A stretch of 64,000 nt of DNA from Aquila chrysaetos chrysaetos (lineage: Eukaryota; Chordata; Aves; Accipitriformes; Accipitridae). This document shows positions 10,853 to 21,128 of this stretch, in pieces; within the stretch, counting starts at the first letter, position 1, and each line of letters starts with the position of its first letter. The DNA lies in contig NC_044012.1 of NCBI RefSeq assembly GCF_900496995.4, positions 3,162,001-3,226,000 of the forward strand. The letters run 5' to 3'. Made by a program: the position numbers and the translations under genes. Below the pieces are notes generated by a model that saw only the letters and a program-made list of their open reading frames with translations, was not told where the DNA came from and made no database searches.

Positions 10853-11798
10853 AGAGCTCCTTCACGAAACCCCCGTGCCAAAGCAAACGTGCAGCAGTGC
10901 TTAAAGCAGAGAGTGAGTTGTGGCTGAAGCTGGGTGAAAAGAGGCAGAAAAGTGGTGGGAGCAGGTTATGAAGGCATCAAACTCAGCTTGGGTATGTATC
11001 TTGGGACATATCTTCCAAAAAAGGCTGCCAAAAGCTTTTTGGGCACGGTGCTGGCTGAAAACAGGATGGACCAGGCGCCTCAGATGATCTTTTCTGACGC
11101 CCGTGAGCGGGAAGGCAGCCTTGCACGTTGTACGCAAGAGGGTAAGGATGTGGCATCCCGGCCCCATCACTAGATTTTCCTCCTTGCAGGGACAACATCC
11201 CACTCCTAATCAACTGCTAGGACCGGTGCACGCTCGATGCCAACCCCTGCGGTTGCTCCTTCCCCCAGGAGCCATCGGAGCCTGGGAAGCAATCCCTGCT
11301 GCTCTGCTGGGAGCTGTACGCAAGGTGCAAGCTCAGTGCGAGCTACCCGTAAGCTTGCTAGGTTAGGTACGCGCATGATCGCTCCAGATGTAGCACAGGC
11401 CTCGCACCACGGGCATCCTCAGCCCGATGGGGCAAGACTTGGGATACGGGAAGCAGAGGAGAAGGGGTTGAGGTGGGGAGGGAGAGTCCCAAAGGCTGAT
11501 CAGGCTCTCCAAAGAGGGGTTTGGGGCAGGGTCGGCGCTGGGGAGCTCCTCTATGCCTGCGGCAGGGAGATAGCCTCGTGAGGCTAAAGCTAGCTTCCCG
11601 AAAACCCCAGAGGTCACACGAGAAAGCTGTAGTGGGAGGAAGTGAGCATGGCCACGGGTTCGCATCAGAAGTCCTGGCCCATCCTTTCTCCCCGGGGACA
11701 CGGCTCCTGCAGACTCTGGTGCTCCAGAGGCCAGGACGCCAACTGGTTCAAGGAGCCGATCCTGCCAAAAATAACCTTTCCGAAAAGACCAATGACTC

Positions 11799-11824
11799 TT
11801 TTTTTTTTTTTTTTTTTTTTTTTT
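11799..11824 (+). repeat. Poly-T tract, T26
   Basis: Twenty-six uninterrupted T. On the minus strand this is a poly-A run after a GC-rich segment, but no retroposon body or polyadenylation signal was recognised beside it. Confidence 0.95.
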
Positions 11825-14320
11825 GGCTGGATCAACTCCCCAGGGTGGCTCAGAGCAGGCACAGGGTGGGAACGTGCTGGAGAAGGGCTCTGTCGCAGCC
11901 CAAATTCAACTGCAATGCCTTACACTGCCAAGAAACCGCATCTGAAGAAGCCAGCTTTCCTCTTTTGCTGAGTTTTGCCCCCAAAACCTCTTCTAGGCCC
12001 ATACCTTAGAGCTGGGTAGGCACCAACTGTCTTTAGGTGTGAAGGCAAGGGGCTACACGCAGGCATGGAACAAGCCCTGCTTTGGGTGACCTGCTCAAGT
12101 TCCTCCTGGAACAAATCTCCTGCTTTTAGACCCCAAATTAAACTGGACCTTCATTCAGAGAGAGAAATCCCTTCACAGCTGGGAGACTTTGAATTGGAAT
12201 CCCCCTTTGAATTTTCTGAGCTGTTTATATTAAGCAATGCTTGTAACAGATGGATGCTTAAACGCGGTGATTTAGGTGAATATTGTATTAGAATGCCTTG
12301 GGAGCCAGAAAACACAGTTTCTACGGGAGTTCCTTGTCAAAGGAACTAAATCATATTTTCCCATTTATTGTTGCCGATTAACAGCGTGATGTTTAGGATG
12401 CTAAATATGCACCAAGTGATACCTTTTGGCAACCACCAAGTTCGCGGGAAGGAGCAGCAAGGCGAGAGGAGCTCTGCTGTGCCGTTTGCCTGGAGTTAAG
12501 CTTTGGGCGATCTCCTGTCTCTTTAGATAAATAGCTGTCACGAAATAAGGTCAGCTCCTAATGACCTCTCTCAGGGCTGCGCTAATTCAGCTATTTCTGC
12601 ACTCTTTTGGGAGAACGCCGAATGTATTTTAGCATCTCAGTTTTTTTAGCAAAACGCAGCTGGCGAAGCACGTGGAGCACATCGGGAGCTGTTTGAAGGC
12701 ACTGGGCATTGCAAATGGGCCACCCAAATTAGCAGCCCATACTAGGCAGCCATGCTGGGAGGGATTTTGTACAGACCTCAGCTGGAGGAGACGCTGCCCT
12801 GGCAGCTGAGCAGCAAAATTGTCACCCTGAGTGCTAACAAGAAAGCAGAAACTCAGCTTTTTCCCCTAAATCAGCCTAGAGAAGGCACTCTGGGTTTCAA
12901 AATCTAACCTTTTCTCAAACTTCCTTAAAAGTTTAACTTATTCCTTCACTGGGCTCTTTCTTTCCCTAAGGCGAGAGGGGAAGTGGAACCATCTGCCCAT
13001 ATTGATTTTTAAAGTATCTGGTTTTATTCCAGACTATTTTACAAAGCTTCAGAAAAACACAGTATTTAGATGTGAAGCTGAATGTTTAAGAAAGGGCTTT
13101 TGCATCAGGTCTTTTATACTTTTTGTACTCTATCCCTCTGGCTGGTCTATCTGTCTATCATATAATCATTAAATGGCTATATAACAAGTTGTTCGGCCTA
13201 GTAGGTGTTTTTCTAGATACCTTAATATAGTGATTATACTGTCTTTTAAAAATTGTTCCATTGTTCTTGAAAACCTATTAAGGATGGTGGAATTTATATT
13301 TCATTTCTAGACATAACCACACTGTATTTTGTATATGTGTGCCTTGACATGAAATCTGCACATCTGTATAGTAGGTATGACTAATAGTCTTCATAAATAT
13401 ATGAAGCTTTTAAAACACTAATGTCCCAGCTAAAACCCATCCCAAATCAAATTGATTTGGAGAAGAAATGAAGGCAAAAGCCTGAATTCTCTGCTTTTTT
13501 GCCCATGCTGCCCTCTTTGAATGGTCTGTTACACACTTCTTGGCTGTTCCACAGTTATTTTTTCCTATAGAAAGTCCTGATGCAGCGGGAAGATGCATTT
13601 ATCAATGCTATTCCTCTGTTCCTGCCTGCCCTGGCTTGCTATTAGCAAAGGGACTTGCAGTTTTATCGCCTAGCTGTAATGGGTGCATCACTTTATAATA
13701 AATTTAGGAGAGCCACTACTTTCTGTGCTGGTACAAACCACACTGAGCAATGCTTAGCGTGACCTGGATCTCAAAGGACTTTCCATTCCTGCTTTAATCC
13801 ACGCAGGACTGATTCTCGGTGACTTTTCCCTGAGCAATAAGGAATGGAAAGAAACAGTGCTATGAAATCGGACTGAGATGGGACTCAGCTAAACCTGGAT
13901 TCAGCTAAACCCAGAATTCTCCGCGGAGGGTCTGCAGCGGCCAGAGAAAAGTCCCTGGGTGAGTGATGCTGGCACTTGCCGGCCTTTGAGGATGGGAGGG
14001 ATTGGGGGACTTGAGGGGGATTTGGGGAGGCAAGGGCAACTGAGCCCAGCTAAAATTTTTAGCTCATGCCAAAACCTCTCTCTGTCCCGGTGAGCACCAG
14101 GGAAGTTCAGATCCAGGCTGATCCGAGGCAGCTCCGAGGGAAACGCTTCGCACAGGGATGGTAGCACAGCCTCCTCCCAGGCTGGTTCATGTCAGGAAGG
14201 AGGCCTGGAAAGCTCCGGCTGCCCAGAGAGATCCTCGTCCAGCTTCTCTTGGAGACTGCTTCCCTCTAGTGAGAGCGAGAGCGACCCACACGCCGGGGCC
14301 CAGCCTTCCTCTTGGGTGCC

Positions 14321-14344
14321 GTGCTGCACGCATCGAGGGTGCTG
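14321..14344 (+). repeat. 24-bp direct repeat bracketing the minisatellite (left copy)
   Basis: The 24 bp at 14321-14344 (begins GTGCTGCACGCATCGAG) recur at 14894-14917 with two differences. Both are C-to-T at CpG: ACGCATCGAG here, ATGCATTGAG there. The pair lies immediately outside the 22/18-bp array, at 573-bp spacing. Confidence 0.85.
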
Positions 14345-14346
14345 TG

Positions 14347-14896
14347 CATCTGTGTCTCGGATGCTGCGCATGTCTCGGATGCTGCGCATGTCTCGGATGC
14401 TGCGCATCTGTGTCTCGGATACCGTGCATGTCTCGGATGCTGCACATCTGTGTCTCAGATGCTGCGCATGTCTCAGATGCTGCACATCTGTGTCTCGGAT
14501 GCTGTGCATGTCTCGGATGCTGTGCATGTCTCGGATGCTGCACATCTGTGTCTCAGATGCTGCACATCTGTGTCTCGGATGCTGCGCATGTCTCGGATGC
14601 TGCGCATCTGTGTCTCGGATGCTGTGCATGTCTCGGATGCTGCGCATCTGTGTCTCGGATGCTGTGCATGTCTCGGATGCTGCACATCTGTGTCTCGGAT
14701 GCTGCACATCTGTGTCTCGGATGCTGCGCATGTCTCAGATGCTGCACATCTGTGTCTCGGATGCTGCGCATCTGTGTCTCGGATGCTGCACATCTGTGTC
14801 TCGGATGCTGCACATCTGTGTCTCGGATGCTGCGCATCTGTGTCTCGGATGCTGCACATGTCTCGGATGCTGCGCATCTGTGTCTCGGATGCTGTG
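14347..14896 (+). repeat. Minisatellite of 27 units (22-bp and 18-bp forms)
   Basis: The array is exactly 550 bp: 16 long units of 22 bp and 11 short units of 18 bp. The short form is CATGTCTCGGATGCTGCG; the long form has four extra bases, CTGT, after CAT. Unit order, with L long and S short, is LSSLSLSLSS LLSLSLSLLS LLLLLSL. Apart from unit 4, which has ATACCGTG for ATGCTGTG, the substitutions I see are C-to-T or G-to-A at CpG sites. The unit has no stop codon in any of the six frames and its length is not divisible by three, so long open frames (up to 303 codons, 14158-15069) arise automatically and do not indicate a gene. There are no spacers, so it is not a CRISPR array. Confidence 0.97.
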
Positions 14897-14917
14897 CTGC
14901 ATGCATTGAGGGTGCTG
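14894..14917 (+). repeat. 24-bp direct repeat bracketing the minisatellite (right copy)
   Basis: Right-hand partner of 14321-14344. It overlaps the last three bases of the array and leads into the decayed outer units. Confidence 0.85.
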
Positions 14918-15034
14918 CACTACACGTGTCAAGGGTGCCGCGGGTATCTTGGGTGCTGTGGACGTCTTGGATGCTGTGCCGCACACATCCCAGGCGCTGC
15001 GCGTGTGTCTCGGGTGCGTGTCTTGGATACTGCA
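14918..15034 (+). repeat. Decayed outer minisatellite units
   Basis: Recognisable but diverged 18-bp units continue past the array. Examples are 14943-14960, 14961-14978 (GACGTCTTGGATGCTGTG) and 15017-15034 (CGTGTCTTGGATACTGCA). Irregular pieces lie between them. Degenerate edges around a homogeneous core are typical of arrays that expand from the inside. Confidence 0.65.
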
Positions 15035-15289
15035 TAGGCCTTGAGCGCTGTGCATACCGTGAATGCTAGGTTAACCAGAGCCCCTGAGCTGAGCTTGCGG
15101 CAGCTTCGTGCTGTGTGATGCTGCCTGGGGAGCAGCGGCAATGCCCGAGATGGGAGCGTGGAGTGGTACAGGCAATTCCTGATCTGGCACACGATCTGCA
15201 AGTACACAGATGAACGGGCAGCTGTGAACCGGCAGCCTGAATTTATACAGAGCTGGTGCTTTGCGTCAAGTGGCTGCTGTGTTTTTAAT
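15035..15289. other. Short noncoding stretch beyond the minisatellite
   Basis: No gene or repeat family is recognised. On the minus strand a pyrimidine-tract CAG near 15200 followed by open sequence resembles a splice acceptor, but I cannot support a bounded exon. Confidence 0.4.
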
Positions 15290-15634
15290 CTAATCCGAGA
15301 GCCCCCAGGCAGGATTCGTTGTGCTGCTGGATTTTTCGTTTGCCAGCAAGGGTATGATTTCATCAAACGAGCTGTATAATTTCACCACATCCTCAAAGGC
15401 TTGCCTGCAGCTTAGCTCCTCCAGGCTGCCTTTAGCAACCGGCGCAGGCAAAATGGAGTTACACCACCCAAGCGTACTTCGTACCGGCAAGGGCATCTCC
15501 CCAGAGCGACAGGCAGGGCACGGGCAGCGCGTGAGCGTGCCGCACTCCCGGTCCTTGCCCTCTCCCTTGTTACAGCCAGAGCCTCCGCTCCTGGCACAGC
15601 CGCAGCCGTTGGCTCCGAAGGATTTGGATGCCAT
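15290..15634 (-). CDS. Unrecognised 114-codon open frame, possible small protein or terminal exon
   Basis: An ATG at 15634 opens a 114-residue frame ending in TAG at 15290. The start has a strong vertebrate context (A at -3, G at +4). The N-terminal third is cysteine- and glycine-rich, with CGC, CPCPAC and several single cysteines. The C-terminal part reads like a folded region with an acidic/hydrophobic stretch (FEDVVKLYSSFDEIIPLL). The DNA at 15440-15640 keeps more CpG than its surroundings. Just upstream, GATTTAG after a pyrimidine-rich stretch could be a splice acceptor at about 15636, which would allow another frame. I recognise no family, see no signal peptide and see no polyadenylation signal close downstream. 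Chance remains the main alternative. Confidence 0.2.
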   Translation of the reverse strand: MASKSFGANGCGCARSGGSGCNKGEGKDRECGTLTRCPCPACRSGEMPLPVRSTLGWCNSILPAPVAKGSLEELSCRQAFEDVVKLYSSFDEIIPLLANEKSSSTTNPAWGLSD

Positions 15635-16931
15635 TCTAAATCGGTAGCAGGCAGCAGCTCTTGCCAAGGGACGTGCAGGAGAAATGCTGTGAGCTGTGGG
15701 GCTGGAGGCGAGCAGGGCAGCGAGCTACAAGCATCCTCAGCTCGTCTGGGCTGACCTGCAGGCTCTTGACCCTGCTGTGCGGATGGGTGGAGGGGGGAAT
15801 ATTTATTGCCCCAGCAGCAAGGATCACGGTTCGTGCTTTTTCCAGCCAGAGGAGTTAGGGCTGCTGCAGAACTCTCGGGGAAGCAGACTGCTCGCAGAGC
15901 CAGAGGGAGAGGGGGAAAACAAGCTCAGCAATTCCCTCGCTCATCCTTGCAAATAGGTTAATTCCCTTCCCACACAACCGGCGACCCTCGGGCAGCCAGC
16001 GTGCCGCAAATCACGCCGGCGGCAGGGGCTCGGTCAGGAGCTGCAGCGGGGTCAGTGCCGCTGACATGCAAGCTGCAAATCTTCCAGCTGGGGAACATAT
16101 GCAAGCGCGGCAAGCAAAAGCAGCGCGAGGGGTTATTTCCAAGCCCTTCTGCCTTGGCAGCTGATGGGGTTTCAAAAGGGAAATGTTGTTTTCAATGCCT
16201 GAAGTGAAAGGTGGCAGGTTTATGTCGGGGATGAGTCTGGCAGCGGCTGGCAGCTGGAAAGGGTCCCCGAGCGACAGAGGAGCGAGAGATCACCCACGGG
16301 CAAGAAATCTGGGGAACGGCAGCAGACTGCTGCGTCTGTTTTGATCACACTTAGAGAATGAGCAGGATTTATTGCATGGAAGGCAAAAAATAAATGAGCT
16401 GAATGTGCTAGAAAAATGGAGTCTGGAGAGAAGTACATGCCAAGCAGTAATGTTGCAGGGTATATGTGTGTAATTTGGCCAGTTAGTGAGAAAATCAATA
16501 TTGTGGGCCAAGACCAGAATGCAGCTTTGTTCTTTTCTGGATTTTGAGGCAGGAGATGCTCTCCCCCTCCCTCCAGATTTGGGCCTGTGTCTGTTTTGCT
16601 TCTGCCCTGTGTTGATAAAGGCTGAACATCAATGCTTTTGGGGCTACCAGTTAAGCAGAACAGCTCACAGGCACCGGGGCCAAATCAATTTTCCTTAAAG
16701 AGACCTGATTGGAAATCACCAGCGCAGGCACTTCTGGCTCTGTCGGGGCACAGGAGCCAGCCTGCATTGATTTCTGGGTGTGGCCCACCAAAAAGATGTA
16801 TTAATAATAACCACATCCACATCCCAGGGGCAGGTTTCCCCTCCCAGCCCACCTCTCCTTGCTCATGTGCTCCCCAGGCCACCTCCCAGCCCCGAAACGG
16901 GATCAACCAGGGCTTTGATTTCAAAGCCTCC

Positions 16932-16956
16932 TTTTTTTTTTTTTTTTTTTTTTTTT
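16932..16956 (+). repeat. Poly-T tract, T25
   Basis: Twenty-five uninterrupted T. No retroposon body was recognised on the minus strand. Confidence 0.95.
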
Positions 16957-17429
16957 CTTCTTGTTTTACTTTGCCCTCCTGCTAAATTTCCTCCCTCCTT
17001 GAAGATACATATCTCCCCCTACCCCTGCTCTTGGGCTTTTATATAGCACCTATTAGCTTGCTACCTATGTGTCGATGAGGGGGAGCACAGATGTGCTGCA
17101 GCTCCCAGCCTCCCCCCGACCACCCCCCCTAAATCTCCCAGGACTCGAGAGGTCTGGAAAGCCGATAGCTACAGTTCCCCTGGGTGCCATATAACAGCAA
17201 GGGGGCTGTTTCCACCAAAGGGTCCCTGACACACAGCCCACCCCATACATCAGCTGGGGGACTTTGATTCAGATAGTGATCTGCACAGGGCTCGCCTTCA
17301 ATTAAGGGCGAGGGATGGGTTTTATGACTCCGGTTTCCCCCAGACGATTGCCCGTCGGCATCAGAGGGAAGAGCATCGGCTGTTATCGGGACCCGCAGCA
17401 GCGGTATGGAGTAATGGGGTCTTCTCCCA

Positions 17430-17443
17430 GGGGGGGGGGGGGG
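17430..17443 (+). repeat. Poly-G tract, G14
   Basis: Fourteen uninterrupted G. It is a likely polymerase-slippage site and could take part in a G-quadruplex with nearby G runs. Confidence 0.95.
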
Positions 17444-18330
17444 AATGAGGGGTGCAGGGAAATTGGGGCAGGTTTCTCTTTCTTCTTCTCTCCAAGAAAA
17501 TGACTGGTGTTAATTGAGCCTGACCCACTCCTAGACCAAGAGCGGAGATTCCCTGTGACCCATTTCTTTTAGAATTAGAGACAGTTGGGGAAATAGGAGT
17601 GGAAGAAAATGTGTAAAGGCTGTATTTGAGTGTACAGTAATCCTCCTATCCTCCCTCTCCTGCCCTTGGACCGGACAGACTCCAGCAGCCGTGCCCAGTG
17701 CCTGCACTTTTGTCTGCTGGGCAAAATTGGGATAGGGCATAAATAGGGTGAAATTGGCCATTCTCTGAGAAAAGGCAGCGTTATGCCATGCAGCGATGCA
17801 AACATCTGCAGTGCTACTCTGTACACTGGATATTAACTGCACCTCCTGAAGGATTAATGGGTTTGGAGGCAGGGATCCTCTGTCTGCGACGTTTTATAGT
17901 GCCCACTGCCTTGCCCCAAGGTGCTCCCCTAGTGCCAAGGCTAGCTTCAGCCCTGGGGCTGGTTTTGGGGTGTGCAGCCAAAAATGCCTTCCCAGCACAG
18001 GGGCTGTTTGCATCTATTCCCCTGCTGCACACCCAGACCCCTCTGGGTGCATTAGAGATGGGCTTGGTTGCATCTTGGGTTGCTTGCTTTCTTCCCACTG
18101 GAAATAAATCTTCAGCCAAATCCACGATCAGCTTTATAGGGGGGTGTCACCCCGACTTTCTGGGATTGGAGATGCACTGGTGCAGCTCGGGGAGCATCTC
18201 CAGGTATGGGGCTGAGCAGCTGCAAAGCAGTGTTGCAGGAGCTGCTGCTCATCCCTACGAGCAGCACCGAGCCCTCCTCTGCTAAGTGGTAGCCAGCCAC
18301 GTTCCCAAACAGTATCTGCTGCTATTGCAT

Positions 18331-18499
18331 TAATTACAGTAATCTAATGGGAAATGTAAACAGGAAAGCTCCGGGGGGAGATAAGGGGTGCAGGGACATG
18401 AGGCAGGGGCTGACAAGCTCCCTCTGGCGCGAGGAATGGAGTTCAGAGGAAAGTTCATTTTTCAGCTAGCGGCTGGCCACCGCTCAAAGGCGTTAATTA
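18331..18499 (+). promoter_or_regulatory. Homeodomain/forkhead motif cluster
   Basis: TAATTA (18331-18336), TAATCT (18340-18345, bicoid/OTX type) and TGTAAACA (18355-18362, forkhead consensus) lie within 32 bp. A second TAATTA follows at 18494-18499. The composition resembles vertebrate developmental enhancers. Conservation cannot be tested from one sequence. Confidence 0.2.
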
Positions 18500-18839
18500 G
18501 GGCAGCCAGATAGTAATCGGGACAGTGTCCCCAGCCGTTTCCCCTTTCGGTGACAATTGCACTCCTGGGGCTTGAAGTTCAGTTGCAGAGACCTAACGCC
18601 TTCAGTGCATGAGGGGGCCAGGGCACTGCGTTGCTGTGCAAGAGATTATTCTTTTTTTTAATCACCCGGATTTTAATCCCACCCGAGTTGAGCGGCATCG
18701 TTCTGCTGCCAGCTGGCCGAGGAAAGGCGGAGGTGGATGGAAATGGCTCTTCCGTGGGACTTTCTAGCCAGGCATCAGAGATGGATGCATCGGATGGGCA
18801 GGACCAGCACACTCTCTGTTGGGGCTTTAAAACTCTCAC

Positions 18840-18883
18840 CCTGCTTCATCCAGAGCAGAAACCAGCCCGCGGAGCTGGAAGTG
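18840..18883 (-). other. Exon candidate C (44 nt), minus strand
   Basis: Bounded on the minus strand by CTTCACCCAG (acceptor) and GCAGG|GTGAGAG (donor). Read after candidate B (19547-19580) the frame stays open and ends in phase 1. It belongs to a three-exon chain that rests only on splice motifs and frame arithmetic; no protein family is recognised. Confidence 0.12.
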
Positions 18884-19546
18884 CTGGGTGAAGCAGGGTT
18901 TCCCGTGTGCCACATGGGGCCCCGTGGGCGCTCGTGTCCTGGCCCAGGACTGTCTGCTCGTCAGCCCTTGCCCCACTCCTGTCAGCCCCACCAGCGCTTA
19001 CGAGCATTTTCTAGTTCTGCCTCTTGAGTTTGGATCCAGGGAAAGAGGATACAGGCTTGGGCGGAGAAGGAAACAAGACAGCGGTGAAGAAGCTCCTTCT
19101 ACTTTTATTCTACCTTCCCCTTTTATTTTATTCTCCTTTAATTCTCATTTCCCCCCCCCCTTCAAGGCTCCAGCTTCTCCTTCTCCCTGGCTGCACTTGC
19201 AAACGATGTGCCTGAGGGACAGCTGTGCTATAGGGGCCTTATTTTTACTTTTGGAACGACTGTATCCACGACCACCGAGCATCTGAAAAAGCCCTTTCTA
19301 AGAAGTTATTTTCCCAGCATGGCAGAGATTTCCATGCTCTGATCCTGCCTGGAAATCAAATGCTGTGTGCAGTGGAGCTGGATGACCCCAGGAGCTACTT
19401 CTCCATGGGGAAAGCTCGAAGGCAGGCACCAGGCTCACAGTCGAGAGATCCTGATGCTGCAGTAACCCCTGTGCATTGCTGGCGATATTTTGCCCCTGTA
19501 GCCGTGCGGCACTGCTGAGCTCCCCGGCACTCACATCTTAACTCAC
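18884..19546. other. Noncoding stretch between exon candidates
   Basis: It would be a 663-bp intron if candidates B and C are real. It holds pyrimidine-rich sequence at about 19085-19170, including a C10 run. Nothing else is recognised. Confidence 0.4.
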
Positions 19547-19580
19547 CTCTCAGCATACACCTTTCTTGGCCATTTCAAAT
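19547..19580 (-). other. Exon candidate B (34 nt), minus strand
   Basis: Bounded by TGCCTCCTCCCAG (strong pyrimidine-rich acceptor) and AGAG|GTGAGT (near-consensus donor). Joined after candidate A in phase 1 it reads DLKWPRKVYAE without a stop and ends in phase 2. It has microexon size, and a chance match is possible. Confidence 0.15.
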
Positions 19581-20065
19581 CTGGGAGGAGGCAGATCCCA
19601 GTTTCCAGCCCTGAGACCTTTTTGTTCTCCTGGATTTTTTTTCCTCTTGGCCAAATCAGAAGGAAACCTAGTTTTTTGATCCGAGCTCGTTTCTCAGCGA
19701 TGAGGTTTTTTTTTTCTTCCCCGGCTGCTTTTAGTCTGGGTAGGTGTGTGTGGGGGAAAGGAGGCAGATGAAATTACTGTTTATGTCACCTCCTTTGGCA
19801 TTAAAGCAGCAAGTGAGGAATGTTTGGGCTGCCAAAGCCATTTATTTTTATTAAATCCAGTTTCCACAATAAGAAACACTCTCCATCACGCTCCTCACTC
19901 CTGCTGCCGGATGCTCCCAGCTCATTGCATGCAGCACCCAGGAGGATCTGGCCCTTAAAGAGCAGGAATCCAGGACAAAAGTCCTTCCAAAATACCTGTG
20001 GCTGGAATCCAGCGACCAGAAACACAGCAAAACCTGGTGCAGATGCGGAGAAAGCTTTCGCTTAC
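19581..20065. other. Noncoding stretch between exon candidates
   Basis: It would be a 485-bp intron if candidates A and B are real. T-rich spots occur near 19630 and 19710. No repeat family is recognised. Confidence 0.4.
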
Positions 20066-20270
20066 CTTTGCATTCAGCTTGCACGAAATCCGTGTTGAGC
20101 GGCTTTGCATCGCGAGGTTGTGGTGGGAACAAGGAGCTGCTGGGGATGGCAGGCTGGGATGCCACCTCGGTCCCCATGTGCTTGCCCCCAGGGCTCCTGC
20201 TTGGGTCTGCGTGAGCGGGTCTGGCTCCCCTGCGGCTCCGCTTCCCTGTTCTCGCTCCAGGAACGATGAC
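20066..20270 (-). other. Exon candidate A (205 nt), minus strand
   Basis: Bounded on the minus strand by TTTCATTTTCAG (strong acceptor) and TGCAAAG|GTAAGC (strong donor). Two of the three frames are open across it. In the phase-0 frame it would give a basic, serine/proline-rich segment ending in NTDFVQAECK and exit in phase 1, which fits candidate B. I recognise no family. This is the best splice-site pair I noticed on the minus strand. Confidence 0.2.
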
Positions 20271-21128
20271 CTGAAAATGAAACAGGGCAAATCGCAGGGC
20301 TGCAGCCAGAAAACGGAGCCAGCCCGAGAGGGAGTGAGCCCCAGTTTGTCGACACTTCCCGAGCACGCTGTCATCCCAGTTTTAGCTGAACAAAGAGAAA
20401 CCCAGTGAGCAGGTGACCCCCCAGAAGATGGTATCAGCCTCATTTGGGTGTTAATTTTCTGTGATGAGCTCAAGGGGAGACGTTCTCAACACGGACTGAT
20501 GGGTGGGAGGAGGAAGATGTGGGACAGTGCTGGCGGAGGGGGGGTTCTTCTACTTACTGCAGAGTCGTCATTGCTGAGCTGCTGGCTAAACCCCCAAACT
20601 AATGTGTGGGGACACAAAAGATGCCACAAAGGCAAGAAAAAGTGCAGTACCACCACCTAATTTCCTCTGCTTGGGTGAAAATTCCCTCTCCTTGCAAATC
20701 TTGGCTAATTTTTTTTTATTTTTTTGCAGCCCCTTCACCAGAAGCATCCAGGATCCAGGTGGCAACAGACACGGGCACGTAGGTGGAGCTGGAAACCCTC
20801 CACGGGTGAAACAGCCCCGCTACCTGTGTGCGTGGGTGACTTGAGTGTGGTGTCGTTTTGCAGGGGTTGCGTGCCAGGCCGGCGATGGAGAGCCTGCCAA
20901 GATAAATGGCCACGCTTCCTACAAAGAAAAAAATCTCTTCTGAGTGGCCAAGCAGAAGGTAGACTTGCTCCAGGGCAGATCTTGCTTTTGCAGAAGTGTT
21001 TTGGGGAGGAGAAAGTAAAAATGACAGAGCGGGCTTTGTGAGATGCTGCAGGCACCCCGTCCAAAAATGTGGGGGCCGGGGATGGCATCCTGGATCTGCT
21101 CCAAAATGCAGCTTTACTATTGAAAGGA

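Larger units (their letters stand above)
9972..14320. other. Unique noncoding stretch with long A and T tracts
   Basis: No gene is recognised. It contains an A36 tract (10175-10210), a T26 tract (11799-11824), two TATA-like boxes (10388 and 10845) and an AT-rich part at about 13000-13420. Open frames of 100-160 codons near 11240-12010 overlap each other in several frames and run through the poly-T tract, which marks them as spurious. Confidence 0.55.
15640..18839. other. Unique noncoding stretch
   Basis: No gene is recognised. It holds a T25 tract (16932-16956), a G14 run (17430-17443) and a homeodomain/forkhead-type motif group (18331-18499). The plus-strand frame at 17788-18285 (165 codons) has no domain and overlaps minus-strand frames. 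Confidence 0.55.

Noticed and set aside
14347..14896. CRISPR-like array
   Set aside because: Units are contiguous with no unique spacers, and the context is vertebrate. It is a minisatellite.
14158..15069. 303-codon cysteine-rich frame and its overlapping companions
   Set aside because: They are produced by a tandem repeat lacking stops in all frames, with unit lengths not divisible by three. Flanks show no gene structure.
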